The position numbers and the translations under genes were made by a program. Of a stretch of 64,000 nucleotides of DNA, positions 10,970-20,922 are shown piece by piece. The DNA comes from Brettanomyces bruxellensis (taxonomy: Eukaryota; Ascomycota; Pichiomycetes; Pichiales; Pichiaceae): the NCBI RefSeq assembly GCF_011074885.1, contig NC_054689.1, positions 2,852,001 through 2,916,000 of the forward strand, read 5' to 3'. Positions within the stretch are counted from its first letter, which is position 1. The number at the start of each line of letters is the position of its first letter. Below the pieces are notes generated by a model. It did not search any database. It saw nothing but the letters and a program-made list of their open reading frames with translations, and was not told the DNA's origin.

Positions 10970-12170
10970 GTGTTGGAAGTACTTTTTGGTGTGCATGTGG
11001 CATCAGCTTCCCGCCCATCTTATGAGCGTTCATTCTTACGTTTGAGTTTTTCTTGAGTTAGTGATTTCCGAGCAGCGTCTTGCTCGGAAGTATCTTTTAT
11101 ATTCAGGTCTTAATCAACTCCATTCTTAAGTTGCATTGATGTCTTAGCTTCATCCTTATCCATAGTTTGGCTTTTGTACTATGCTTTCTTATACGTCTTA
11201 GAACAACTGTAGTCTGAGCTCCTAAGTTTCCTATAGTTAATCATTCAACTTCTAATCTTCCGAAGTTTCCTATACTTAATCATTCAACTTTTGATCGTCC
11301 ACTTCCTGGTCTTCCTAGGTTTCATATACTTAATCTTCCATTTCCTAATATCCCACTTCCTAATATTCCTAATCCTCCAACTTCTGATCTTACTAATTTC
11401 TTACCTCCTTTATGCAGCTCAACTCAGCTTTCATTCATGCTTTCACTACCTGTTTCATCCTACTGATATACTTCTGTGAATCCAGCATAACTGTTAAGTG
11501 TTGAACTAATCCCTCTCCCCGTCCCATTCCTGAAGTATATTTCCAATGTAGTATCCTGCTTAAAGCAAATCGTGAATTTCTTTCATGTGTAATATTCTGA
11601 ATGCATCTGTATCACCCTTCTTAAATAGACCAATTCAATAATTGCAAATGTTTCTCCAGTACAAACAAAATCGGCATTCATATAATGCTGCAAATTAACG
11701 CCCAGCGCAAAAACTTTAGTTCCAATTTTAAAACACTTGCCCAACTTAAACGCCCGTCAATCCAAAAAGAGAAACCTACTTAAGCAAGACTGTGTATAAT
11801 CGACCCGACTATCGACGAATTAGTAAATGTGTTAATGTTTTAATGTATTAATGTATTCCCCCAAGGTAATCAACAGCCCAATTGCAATCTATTTAAAATC
11901 GCAATGAGCTTTTCTAATCTTCATAACCTCAAATATATTCTATAATATGCTTACTTTTTAGTAGTCAGTGCCTGAAAATATCTGCGATGTACACCGGGAG
12001 ATATAAATTGCATCCGTACACCATACAGTAAATTTCCACGGTGCTTTCCATTTCTGCCTGTATATTCAATTTGTGTATTCAGCGTTGGTGTACAGAGAGG
12101 CGGTTGAAAACAAAAGGCAATATAATAAAAGCCAATTTTGCAGTGATTGGTTCATCATACGGCACTGACC
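10970..12170. other. Intergenic region, aldehyde dehydrogenase to MED18
   Basis: Pyrimidine-rich 3' flank of the aldehyde dehydrogenase, with the tandem repeat at 11221-11400, then AT-rich sequence forming the MED18 promoter. No further gene, tRNA or transposon is visible. Confidence 0.6.
11221..11400 (+). repeat. Degenerate ~50-bp tandem repeat, 3' of aldehyde dehydrogenase
   Basis: Three imperfect units share the pattern GTTTC(C)TATA.TTAATC followed by CATTCAACTT or a variant, starting near 11225, 11263 and 11318. After them a shorter echo (CACTTCCTAAT) continues to 11400. The repeats lie 250-430 bp beyond the stop codon. Confidence 0.75.
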
Positions 12171-13049
12171 ATGGTCCAACAGTTGCTTCTAACGGCATCT
12201 GTGTCAAAGGCACAGTTTGTGCCATTTAAAATTGCGCTTCAAACACTCACAGGAATGAATCCAGAACCATTGGCCAGGCATACGGTGATACTACGGCCGA
12301 AGTTTCCCTATTTGCCCGAGAAAACAACAACTAAGGCGGATCCAGTTGAGACTTACCGGATCCGGATGATTCGGGTGTGGGATGTGGCTAATTCAGGAAG
12401 TATGGAGACGAATAATACAGCTGATGAGAATAGTGAAGAAGTTGGAAAGGCAGCAGAAAAGGTAGAAAATACGGAAAGCATGAAACAAAATACCACTGAT
12501 GGTACAAGTACAGAAGCTGGGCAAAGTACCCACACACTAGTGGCTGACTCGGTCTTTGACCAGTCTCCAGAAACATCAAAAAATAACAGCATATGGACAA
12601 TTCAGCTAAGTGACATCCCAGCAGCGGGAAAACGACCCGTCTCAATTCAGAATATTTACGAAGCCACCATCTACAAGACAGACGATGTGCTGGGATATGT
12701 GGATGAGCTCGGATACATGCCGGAAACAGAGTTCTGGACCCGCGGACTACGCTTTTACTACAATGATGTTGTCGTGATTGAAGTTGTGCGTTTTTACATC
12801 TCCACAAGGTCTACAGGAGCGCAAAACGGCCCGGTTCCCCTTCGGCCGGTCGACAAATCGGCAAGCTACCACATTCGGTGCTTTGTAGACGTTGCGAACT
12901 TGAATGATTTGGACAATGTTGCTCGTGGAGTCAAGCAACTCGAACATCTTCGAACACAATTGGCAGGTTTGATAGATCTTCATGTTCCGGACAGAAGAAA
13001 CATGGACTCGAGGCTCAATTCCCATATAGCGTCTGTAGGGCCTCGCTGA
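12171..13049 (+). CDS. MED18: Mediator complex subunit 18 (head module)
   Basis: RNA polymerase II Mediator head-module subunit (yeast Srb5), partnering Med20 and Med8 in the nucleus. The 292-residue product begins MVQQLLL like yeast Srb5. It contains the diagnostic segment SLQ-I-SDIPAAG (here IQLSDIPAAGKRPVSIQ) near residue 145, LGYVDELGYMPETEF, and ends LHVPDRRNMDSRL, matching the Srb5 C-terminus (SVPDRQSMDSR). A polar linker between residues 75 and 140 (threonine, glutamate and serine rich) separates the two halves of the beta-barrel, as in yeast. The start at 12171 matches the family N-terminus; an ATG eight codons upstream is rejected. It converges on DCP2 355 bp away. Confidence 0.93.
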   Translation: MVQQLLLTASVSKAQFVPFKIALQTLTGMNPEPLARHTVILRPKFPYLPEKTTTKADPVETYRIRMIRVWDVANSGSMETNNTADENSEEVGKAAEKVENTESMKQNTTDGTSTEAGQSTHTLVADSVFDQSPETSKNNSIWTIQLSDIPAAGKRPVSIQNIYEATIYKTDDVLGYVDELGYMPETEFWTRGLRFYYNDVVVIEVVRFYISTRSTGAQNGPVPLRPVDKSASYHIRCFVDVANLNDLDNVARGVKQLEHLRTQLAGLIDLHVPDRRNMDSRLNSHIASVGPR

Positions 13050-13404
13050 TGTAGGGATGTGTAGATATGGAGGAGGATATTGAAATGGGGGTGTTTGGAA
13101 TGTATGAATACAGGTTATTAGATGAATACAGATGTTTGTATTGGTTAGAGTGGTGATGAAGGAATGGACATGCAGTGTATGAATAAATTGGATGATAGTT
13201 TACTAGTAGACATGCAGTGTATGAATAAATGAAATGTATGAATAAATGAAGTGATAATTTATGAATAGACATGCAGTGTATGAATATAATACTAGTACTT
13301 CGTCAATAGAAGAGATGACAGTTTATAAATAAAGTTTATACAGCTTAGTCTAGATGTGTGTAGGTATAATCTTTACAAACTACCTTTATTGGCTATAGGG
13401 CTCT
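13050..13404. other. Convergent intergenic region MED18/DCP2
   Basis: Shared 3' flank of two converging genes, largely occupied by a tandem repeat of TGTATGAATAAAT-type units. No gene. Confidence 0.7.
13167..13290 (+). repeat. Short direct repeat in the MED18/DCP2 3' region
   Basis: The 19-mer GACATGCAGTGTATGAATA occurs exactly three times, starting at 13167, 13209 and 13268 (spacings 42 and 59 bp). The shorter motif TGTATGAATAAATGA is repeated again inside the longer spacer. Confidence 0.9.
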
Positions 13405-15705
13405 TTAGTACATATCGTCCTCATCAACGTAGGTCTTAATACTTCTGCCTCTTAGAGAGTGAGAATCGGCGACATCATCAATATCATCGAAGTCATCGAA
13501 GTCGTCGAAGTCAGCTTCTTCGTTATCAGCTTCTTCATTGTCTTCATCTTTCTCTCCTTCTTCATTGTCTTCATCTTTCTCTCCTTCTTCATTATCTTCC
13601 CCTTCTTCTTCTTCTTTATCTTCCTCTTCCTCTCCTCCCTCATCCTGCTTCTCCTTTCCTATTGTCTCTTCTTCGCCCTCCTCCTCCTTTGGCTTCATCA
13701 AAATATTGAGCAAGCTCTTTCCTCCAGTCGTCTCCTTCTTCGATGGTCTCTTCAAAAGTGCCAACAACGAGCCCGCGGAGTTCCCGGCGGCCCCGGAATT
13801 CTTGTCTGCACTCTCTTGTCTAAATATCGGCTCCTTGTTGCTTTTCTCCTGTTCTGCAACCGGTCTCTTAAGAATACTCAAGAGCTCATTTGACGATCCC
13901 GCCTCCTTCTTCGCTCCCGTAGGCCGTTTCTTCAATATTCCTAGAAGCTCGTTTGATGCTGTTGGCGATCCAGAAGACGAACTGCGATTTTTTTCACTGT
14001 CTGCAGTTTTGGCACTTGGAATGGCTCCCTTCTTGTTGTTAAGAAGCCCAAGCAAGTACAAGGATGGGTCCTTGTTTGCACCCATTTTTGGTCTCTCGTT
14101 GAGCAGCTGTTTGGCTGTTACTGATGGCTTTTCTGCGGCCAAATGTTTGGAATCACCCAATTGGGACTCCGGTCGGCATTCTGGCCGAGATTCGGGCTGT
14201 GCGGCCGGTTCCGGCTTCTTTTTGAGTATGTTGAGAAGCTGTGATGCCCCGGTCGGCTTCTGGGTGGCATGAGGTGCCGGGAAAGTGCCCTGAGAAGGTT
14301 CTGGAAGCTCTTCTGCCTTCCCTGCCCGTGCCGGTCTCTTTAAAACAGTGATTTTTTTCTGGAGACCAACTTGCGGAGTGCTCTTCAACATCATCAGAAG
14401 CTTCCGGGCCGGATTGACCGGCTTGGGGCCGGTGGTTGGCCTGCTGAAGGCGGAGGATGGCGGTGCAGCTGGTGCATGGATGTTTTCTCCGGAAGAAAAT
14501 GGTGCACGGGTGTAGTTTGCAGCTTGTGGTGCACGGGCGTTTGCGACAGGCGGGAGCGGAGGCACCGGGAACTGGGCCGGCAGCACAGAGGCTGGGGGCA
14601 CAAATGGGTTAAAGAATGGAAGCGGGAAGAACGGCAAAGGCAGTGTTGTTGCCGGCAGCTGGCCAACTGCAGATTCTATAGGCATGTTTGAAGAAAAAGG
14701 TGAGCCGAGAGAATTTTGTGAAAGCATCGACTGATGATCGACTGAAGCCGTCGCGTCGGCGGGATTTGCAGCCGGCCGACCGTTGCATGCTTTCTGGAGC
14801 ATTGTGAGCAATTCGCGGCCGGGATCTGCGGACTGTGTGGCAAGTTTGGAGCCCGGAGATGTCTTTTCTCCGCCCGGCCGAACCTGCTCGGTCTGCCGGA
14901 AGTCAGAGCCGGCAGGCTGGATGCCAAGCAACCGTTTGAGCTGGGCCGTTGCCTTAATCTTCAACTGCTCATCGCTCTCTGCACTCTTCATACGCCTGAC
15001 ATAGCCCAGAATGGACTTTAGCATGGTATCGATCAAAAACAGCTTTGTTTTCGACTTGCCGTGTTTGGCGTCCTTTTCCAACTTCGACAACTCGAACCAC
15101 TTGATCCGGCGGATCTCGTTGCGGGCCACCGGCTTGAACTCGGTGTCCTCCGGGATCCCGCTGCAGAAGAAAATCTTGTAGTTCTTTCCCCGAATCCTCC
15201 TTTCTGCGTATTCCTCCTCGTCGACGTATGGCGACGCGTCGAATCCCGTCTCCTCGTACATCTCCCGCACCGCACACTCGACATCCGACTCGTCCTTGCT
15301 GATTTTGCCGCGCGGGAAGCTCCACGACGATGATTCCGTGCCTTGAACGAGCAACAACTTGCTTCTGTCGGCATTTAAAAGTGCGCATCCCCTCACCGGA
15401 ATTATACTTTTGTACTTTCCGAACTTCGCCAACGCCTGCTTCGATGTTTCCTCCCACCTCCACACCATGGGGCACCTCTGGAGGATCTTGGATGTGAACT
15501 GGTTCATCTTCATTGCCGGAAAAAGCATGTTTAGGGGCCTGATGAAGTCCTCATAGAACCAGTGTGCCTCCTCTATCTGGAATAGCACTCGCTCGCTACT
15601 CGAGAGGTCCTCAGCCGGGCAATTCACCACAAACCGCACTGCCAAGTCCTCAAGAACCCGTTCCAGGGTCTCGTTTGCAAATCCTTCTCGTAAATGGATC
15701 GACAT
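13405..15705 (-). CDS. DCP2: mRNA-decapping enzyme catalytic subunit Dcp2
   Basis: Removes the m7GDP cap from mRNA, committing it to 5'-3' decay in the cytoplasm and P-bodies, with Dcp1, Edc3 and Pat1. The 766-residue protein has the N-terminal regulatory domain (residues 1-95), then a Nudix domain with the Nudix box at 133-155 (Gly133, REMYEE at 147-152). The C-terminal half is disordered and proline rich. It carries about nine helical leucine-rich motifs, the Edc3/Pat1 docking type: QLKRLLGI (255), ELLTMLQ (298), KLLMMLK (435), QLLNILKK (489), LYLLGLLN (549), ELLGILKK (586), ELLSILK (607), SLLALLK (646), SLLNILM (664). It ends in an acidic tail (673-746) built from EGEKDEDNE and DDFDD repeats. 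Length is shorter than S. cerevisiae Dcp2 (970) but organised the same way. Confidence 0.96.
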   Translation of the reverse strand: MSIHLREGFANETLERVLEDLAVRFVVNCPAEDLSSSERVLFQIEEAHWFYEDFIRPLNMLFPAMKMNQFTSKILQRCPMVWRWEETSKQALAKFGKYKSIIPVRGCALLNADRSKLLLVQGTESSSWSFPRGKISKDESDVECAVREMYEETGFDASPYVDEEEYAERRIRGKNYKIFFCSGIPEDTEFKPVARNEIRRIKWFELSKLEKDAKHGKSKTKLFLIDTMLKSILGYVRRMKSAESDEQLKIKATAQLKRLLGIQPAGSDFRQTEQVRPGGEKTSPGSKLATQSADPGRELLTMLQKACNGRPAANPADATASVDHQSMLSQNSLGSPFSSNMPIESAVGQLPATTLPLPFFPLPFFNPFVPPASVLPAQFPVPPLPPVANARAPQAANYTRAPFSSGENIHAPAAPPSSAFSRPTTGPKPVNPARKLLMMLKSTPQVGLQKKITVLKRPARAGKAEELPEPSQGTFPAPHATQKPTGASQLLNILKKKPEPAAQPESRPECRPESQLGDSKHLAAEKPSVTAKQLLNERPKMGANKDPSLYLLGLLNNKKGAIPSAKTADSEKNRSSSSGSPTASNELLGILKKRPTGAKKEAGSSNELLSILKRPVAEQEKSNKEPIFRQESADKNSGAAGNSAGSLLALLKRPSKKETTGGKSLLNILMKPKEEEGEEETIGKEKQDEGGEEEEDKEEEEGEDNEEGEKDEDNEEGEKDEDNEEADNEEADFDDFDDFDDIDDVADSHSLRGRSIKTYVDEDDMY

Positions 15706-15718
15706 GAAGATATTTGAT

Positions 15719-15910
15719 TTGCTTTAGTTTGCTTTCTATACTTATTGCTTTCTATGCTTCTGCTTTTCTGCTTATGCTTTCTATGCCTCTGCTTTTCTGC
15801 TTATGCCTTTCTTTGGTTCTTTGCTATGCTTATTGCTTTGCTTTGCTTCGCTTATTGCTTCACTTCGCTTCTCCTTATGCTTATTTACTTCTCCTTTGCT
15901 TACTTACTGA
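15719..15910 (-). repeat. CTTTGCTTAT-type simple repeat 5' of DCP2
   Basis: Imperfect repetition of TTCTATGC, CTTTTCTGCTTATG and TTGCTT blocks immediately upstream of the DCP2 ATG. A unit of roughly 28-30 bp is duplicated almost perfectly around 15748-15805, after which shorter TTGCTTCGCTTAT units follow. On the gene's own strand it is purine rich and would lie in the leader or core promoter. Confidence 0.8.
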
Positions 15911-16569
15911 GTCCTAAATATCCACTCGATGTCCCCAGTAACTTCTATTTAAATTTCCGTGTCAATCTATCAATAATACGGCAATTCAAGCAATTTCCTT
16001 CAATATTATCTCTATCACTAAAGCCTCTTCAAATGTTTCTGCTTATAACACAAACCTGACCCAGAAGTCGGTCTGTTTCGCCCAATCCAAAATAAGAGCG
16101 AAAAGATTTCGGTCATGAAAAATTACCGAGCAAAAAAATATGCCCAGGGTGCAAGCCGTGTGTGGTGTACGGATGCACCTAAATGGGTAAACCCGGGAGC
16201 TGTTTCATTCACCAAACTGTGCATCTTAACGCCGGAGATATGATAAGTGCATGTGCCATAGCATAGCATAAAGCATGAATTCATCCATGCATGAGACTGT
16301 TTGGCTCTATTTTGGGAATAAATATAAGCAAGCAGTGCATTGAAGTATCGAGTATCAGATCACACCTTCTGTGCAATATCCATCTTTATTCGCATATGTA
16401 ATATAATCAATCCCTGAAATAGGTAAAAGGACGCCGAATAATGGGAAGTGAATATATCATTTATTTAGGTTTTTAATGAAGTGAATGTTGAACGAAGCAA
16501 AGTACCTAAACTGCTTAACCTTACCAGGTTTTCTGGTGTAGAGGAGTGTTCCTTGGCTAATTGAAGTGT

Positions 16570-16768
16570 ACTAAGATAACCATAAGGATCAAAGGTATTT
16601 AAACATGTGCATTTTCCCCTTTTTATCCAATTCATTTTACCTTCTTACTTAGTTCTTTTACTTTATACTTTTCCTTTCTTTAGCCTTAAAAACACTCAAT
16701 ACTATTTATAACAAAAACTTCATAAAGTAATCGGCGTCACACTTAAACCAATAAATAAAACTATTACA
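16570..16768 (+). mobile_element. Degenerate solo LTR fragment, family A
   Basis: About 200 bp alignable by eye to 32470-32667. Shared landmarks are ATAAGGAT, GGTATTTAA.CATGT, TAGCCTTAAAAACACTCAAT, AACTTCATAAAGTAATC and GCGTCACACTT, ending ATTACA. The 5' part of the LTR is too diverged to bound. It lies in the intergenic region upstream of DCP2. LTR identity is inferred from the second copy, which sits as a discrete insertion inside another LTR. Confidence 0.6.
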
Positions 16769-17145
16769 CATATATTCTTATTTCCCTCTTACAAGAATCG
16801 TTTTAATAACTGAACTAACATACTTCAACAAAAAATAATTATAACATAACTCCGAGAAATAACTTTACTTTAGGCATATTTAACATAATGTTTCTATACT
16901 TTTACTAAAACCAATCAAGGACTTCCTTACTTCAAAGCTACAACTAGACGTAACCACATATACAAAATACCCACGATAACGAATAACTTATGATTCAACT
17001 TATTTAATCCATTTGTACTCCAAACAAATCCATAGACTCGAAGTCCCGCAAAAATATTTACAAAACACAGCAAGCAAGATGTCGCGACATGACGTCCTGA
17101 TACACAAACACCCCATTTGGGCCAAAGAAAGGACATCATAACAAA

Positions 17146-19902
17146 CTAGCTAAACTTATAATCGGCGGCACTAAAAGAACCAAAGTGTGGGTCGATCGAC
17201 TTTGACAAGTCCGACAAGTCCTCGCCGCTGAATTGGAAATTCATCAAGTCATCGTCAATCTGAGAGAAGAGATCATTTAGGAAGTACTGTTGCTGGAATT
17301 CAGATCCTGAAGCGGCACTATCATCTGCTCCATTAGTTTGTGCTATATGTTCACCACTTAGCTCACCAATAGGTGTTATTCCAGAGGTCATATCAGGTGG
17401 AAAGAACGAGGGTGAACCTGCCGTCTGTTGTAAACCTTTATGTTCACTACTTGCAGACGACATACGTCTGCTTTTTGGCATCGGATATTCACCACTGTTA
17501 AAGCCAATCGGCGAGGGTATAAAGCCAGAATTTGTTGATGAAGTGGACTGGTTTCTCACTCTGGAGCCACCAGAATCCAAATTGACCGCCTCCATCGGTA
17601 TATGGTTAGTGTGATGAAGTTTTGCCGAAGTTACAACTGTATTTGTGGAATTAGTGAGATCTCCTGCCGGCCCAGCAGTATTTGTTACAGAGCCATGCCT
17701 TCCGGAAAGCATGTCGGGAGAATAGTTTATAAAGCGCTTGAACCTGATCCGGGAATCTGGGTGAAGTGAGCTGTTGTCTCCCTCTTTTCGCTTAAGTGTC
17801 ACCTTTATGCTTTCCACAGCCTTCTCCTTGCCCAACTCATTCAAGAGATCGACCATCGAGTTGGTGGCTCCGTCCTTGTTGAATTTATTGGACACCTTCA
17901 TCCACTTGGAAATCCTCGTAAGGATTACAGACATCTTTGCCGCGACTTTCGACTTTTTTGACAACTCCTTCAAGGAATTGGAAACCGCGTCGTAATTACT
18001 CTCGACATCAATGTTAACATCCAGCGATTGCGTCTTCACCAACAATCTGGCTCTTATTAAAGCGACCAAGGCATGCATTGGCCTGTAGTAGAAGAAAGTA
18101 GGGAAGTTGGACGTCTGAACACAGAGTGCAATAAAGCTCTGTATTACTTTCTCACTGGCCTTCACTAGCCTTAGAAGAGTCTGCATGTATGCCTCAGGAA
18201 CAACGCTCTCTTTCCTCATCAGCAACACTTTGCAAACCACGTAGTCGTACATCGTCATCAAGAGCTGGTAGTAGATGATTGAAAACATGTTTTTCTGCTT
18301 CGAGTGCTCGGTAAATAACCCAGATTCCATTGCCAATTGCTGCATCCGCCTCTCATATCCAACCATAACGGCTCTTAGGGAATTGTCAGAAGTGCCGGAT
18401 GACGAGTACTTGAACTCATAATCGGTGCTGCTCTTCGGATGGCCACTTTTCGACCCGTCAAGATTACCACCACCGTTATTTATTGAGCCATACTTGGTCC
18501 CCAACTCGCCTCTAAGCAATTCGTTTCCCGGCCGGCCGTTTAACGGATACAAAAACTCGAAGATCTCCTCTCCGATCGACACCAAACGCGAATAGTAGCA
18601 TAAAAACCGGTCGGCAACACTCGAGTCACCCATAAGAAGCAAGTTGGCACATCTTCGGTGCACGGAAGTCCAACTGACAACCTTAAATCGGGGCAAAGAG
18701 AGGCCCAAGGACCCACAGCACGCGTAAACGCCCATGAAAGCTCTCAGGACGCGTCTCTCCTTTGAGGAATCAGCGAGAACAGATGGCTTGTTCAGATATT
18801 GGTCATTCCCAAGATCCAAGCAAAGCGAGATGTTGAGAGCCATCATGAGACTCATCTGGTGTTTGTAGGAGCCCCATTTTTTTGGCGGCGAGCACCACAA
18901 GGAGAGAACCAAGTATATCTCAATCAGGCCAACGGTAATATCGCCTGTTATGGAAGTTTTCCTGGCCAGACTGCCCTCCAAATAGTAGAGAAGCGTATCG
19001 TGCAAATCTGGGTCGTTTAGACACGTGACAGCGACAAATGCAAGAAGCGACAACGGCTCCTCCTCGAGCAGGTACTCATAGGTTGCCGAATTGGGAAGCG
19101 AGACGCACGGCCAGTACGAAAGAAGGCTGTTGTTGAAATAGTTCAACTTCTGCTTGGCTGTATTTTCGCTCAGGATGTCCAGTTTGAAGAGCTCCTTCAT
19201 AATGTTGAGCTCCGGGGCGATGTACGGAAGAGAGGGAATGCTTTTGACCGGTCCGTCCTTCATGGAACCGGCGGAAAAGGCCTGGGTCCGCTTTCCGTCA
19301 GTGCCAGGATCAACATCTTGCTTTTTTAGCATGTAAACGTGGGACAAGAGCTTCTGCAAGGACGTCAACTGCTGCTGGATGCACACAATGGAGTCTTCGG
19401 ACAACTGCTGGGCTGCGGGAAAGTTCCCAGAGCTGAGTTCGAAGGCAGAACCGCCCGAACTCGAGTCTGTTTGCTGCACAGAGCTGGTTCTACTCCTCAT
19501 TTCACTCGATTTCACTGATACCAGGTCCTTCTGCACCCGCAGAAGATACTTCCTGGCACCAGAAACAGTGCCCTGCAATGCTACCAGCGGCGGTTCGTGG
19601 ACTTTAGCTTTTTTTCTCGGTCTTGAACGTGCTTCCTTTTCGGTCGGATCTTCGGTCATGGAGCACTGAAGTCCGGACTTGAAGCATCTCGTGCAACTCT
19701 GGTAGTCCGGATCGGCAAACACGCACCGCATTTTGAGCCTGTGGCATCTCGCACATGCCCGAAGACGCCTGAATTTGCGGGAAAACGGCAAATCGTGCGA
19801 TCCGGCGCCAATTGTAGTACTTACAGTACTTGAGGTTTCACCGGTTGAGCTCAGCCCCATTTCCTGCGACTGTGGCGCATCCAAGTTATCAGGACCCGCC
19901 AT
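17146..19902 (-). CDS. Zn2Cys6 fungal transcription factor
   Basis: Nuclear DNA-binding regulator, 918 residues. The binuclear zinc cluster is at residues 50-80 (Cys50, 53, 60, 70, 73, 80) with spacing CX2CX6CX9CX2CX6C, a spacing also found in Leu3. A basic stretch (RPRKKAKVHE) follows, then a large fungal-specific regulatory region (about 230-700), a serine/asparagine-rich linker, and an acidic hydrophobic C-terminus (NDLFSQIDDDLMNFQF) typical of an activation domain. The middle region and the C-terminal NDLF-type end bring War1-like weak-acid regulators to mind, but the similarity I can see is too weak to name the gene. The start at 19902 precedes the cluster by 49 residues. Confidence 0.88.
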   Translation of the reverse strand: MAGPDNLDAPQSQEMGLSSTGETSSTVSTTIGAGSHDLPFSRKFRRLRACARCHRLKMRCVFADPDYQSCTRCFKSGLQCSMTEDPTEKEARSRPRKKAKVHEPPLVALQGTVSGARKYLLRVQKDLVSVKSSEMRSRTSSVQQTDSSSGGSAFELSSGNFPAAQQLSEDSIVCIQQQLTSLQKLLSHVYMLKKQDVDPGTDGKRTQAFSAGSMKDGPVKSIPSLPYIAPELNIMKELFKLDILSENTAKQKLNYFNNSLLSYWPCVSLPNSATYEYLLEEEPLSLLAFVAVTCLNDPDLHDTLLYYLEGSLARKTSITGDITVGLIEIYLVLSLWCSPPKKWGSYKHQMSLMMALNISLCLDLGNDQYLNKPSVLADSSKERRVLRAFMGVYACCGSLGLSLPRFKVVSWTSVHRRCANLLLMGDSSVADRFLCYYSRLVSIGEEIFEFLYPLNGRPGNELLRGELGTKYGSINNGGGNLDGSKSGHPKSSTDYEFKYSSSGTSDNSLRAVMVGYERRMQQLAMESGLFTEHSKQKNMFSIIYYQLLMTMYDYVVCKVLLMRKESVVPEAYMQTLLRLVKASEKVIQSFIALCVQTSNFPTFFYYRPMHALVALIRARLLVKTQSLDVNIDVESNYDAVSNSLKELSKKSKVAAKMSVILTRISKWMKVSNKFNKDGATNSMVDLLNELGKEKAVESIKVTLKRKEGDNSSLHPDSRIRFKRFINYSPDMLSGRHGSVTNTAGPAGDLTNSTNTVVTSAKLHHTNHIPMEAVNLDSGGSRVRNQSTSSTNSGFIPSPIGFNSGEYPMPKSRRMSSASSEHKGLQQTAGSPSFFPPDMTSGITPIGELSGEHIAQTNGADDSAASGSEFQQQYFLNDLFSQIDDDLMNFQFSGEDLSDLSKSIDPHFGSFSAADYKFS

Positions 19903-20922
19903 GGTACGTTGGATAATGTGCTGGAAGCACCCAGTAAGTACTATCTCAGTAAATCTATACTATCCGACTTTGCCAGATGGATAGTTACAAGGTGAAACTA
20001 TTTTGAAGATGCCGCCGAAGAAATTTGCGATTGAGCAGAAACCAAGGCAGCAAATTCACGAAACACGACCTTTCAAAACCTGCTACTGCGCTTAAGTGCT
20101 TGAATTCCCGTTCCTGCAGTATAAAGTCGTCCTATTGGCTAGGTCTGGGGTATAATGCGATTGCAGTTGAATATCACGCTTAATTCCAACGAAAAATGGG
20201 TCGATACCAGTTCTCACTCTACCACCTCTATTCAGAACACACAGACCGTCGTCGTCTGCATAGCATACAATAGAAAAATGCAAGGGGAGTAAAGAAGCAG
20301 GCTGTAGATAATAAATATTATTGGACGTCTGATCCGATAAGCGTGGAAAAAGAGAAAATAAAATGAAATAAAAAGAGAGATCGGAATATTTTTCGGACCT
20401 TACAGATTAGCGCGGCAGCCGAAAAGGCAGCAAGAGAAAAAGTTGGAAAATCGCGGAGGGGAGTGCATTGTGCATTGTTGAGAGTGCTTAGTGCGTGGGG
20501 AAATGAGGCAGAATGGAGGCTGAAAAAAGATGGAAAAAGGTGAAAGAGGATGAAAGATGATGAAAATAAAGAGAGCAAATTGCAATGAAGTGGAGGAGGG
20601 AAGTGTTAGTGTAATTAAATATATTAGTAAGGGAATACGAACACACAGAGGGGATGACATGAGAAGGCAGGCGCGTCGATCGACGCAGTACATAAGGTCG
20701 TCAGGTATTGGGACAACCGGTAGAAGAGTGCAATATGTGCAACAATGAGGAGACAGGAGCATATAGGGTGGCGAGATAGTGGCTGAAGAGAAGAAGAGAA
20801 GTACACCAGAAAACAAACTAGTATTGAACCAAGTCATGCTGTCAAAACGATAGATATATTCATATAAATAGCATCAGTACAACAAAAAGTAGTAGGCATC
20901 ACAGAAATACCAGCATGAAGCA
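19903..20922. other. Promoter of the zinc-cluster gene and 3' flank of PFF1
   Basis: One kilobase between two minus-strand genes. The part from 20410 to 20800 is purine-rich on the plus strand, giving spurious minus-strand frames. No gene, tRNA or repeat family is visible. Confidence 0.6.

Larger units (their letters stand above)
15706..17145. other. Intergenic region with DCP2 5' repeat and LTR remnant
   Basis: Holds the pyrimidine-rich DCP2 leader/promoter (15719-15910), AT-rich DNA, and a degenerate LTR-like segment (about 16570-16768) that has a second copy at 32.5 kb. No gene is visible; minus-strand frames near 16.9-17.1 kb lack any recognisable feature. Confidence 0.6.

Noticed and set aside
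9452..10996. 514-codon open frame antisense to the aldehyde dehydrogenase
   Set aside because: It mirrors a highly G/C-biased coding gene, where stop codons are rare on the opposite strand. Its product has no recognisable domain, while the sense strand is an unmistakable enzyme.
13538..14272. 244-codon plus-strand frame overlapping DCP2
   Set aside because: It is the antisense of the acidic repeat and linker of DCP2. The serine-rich product is low complexity.
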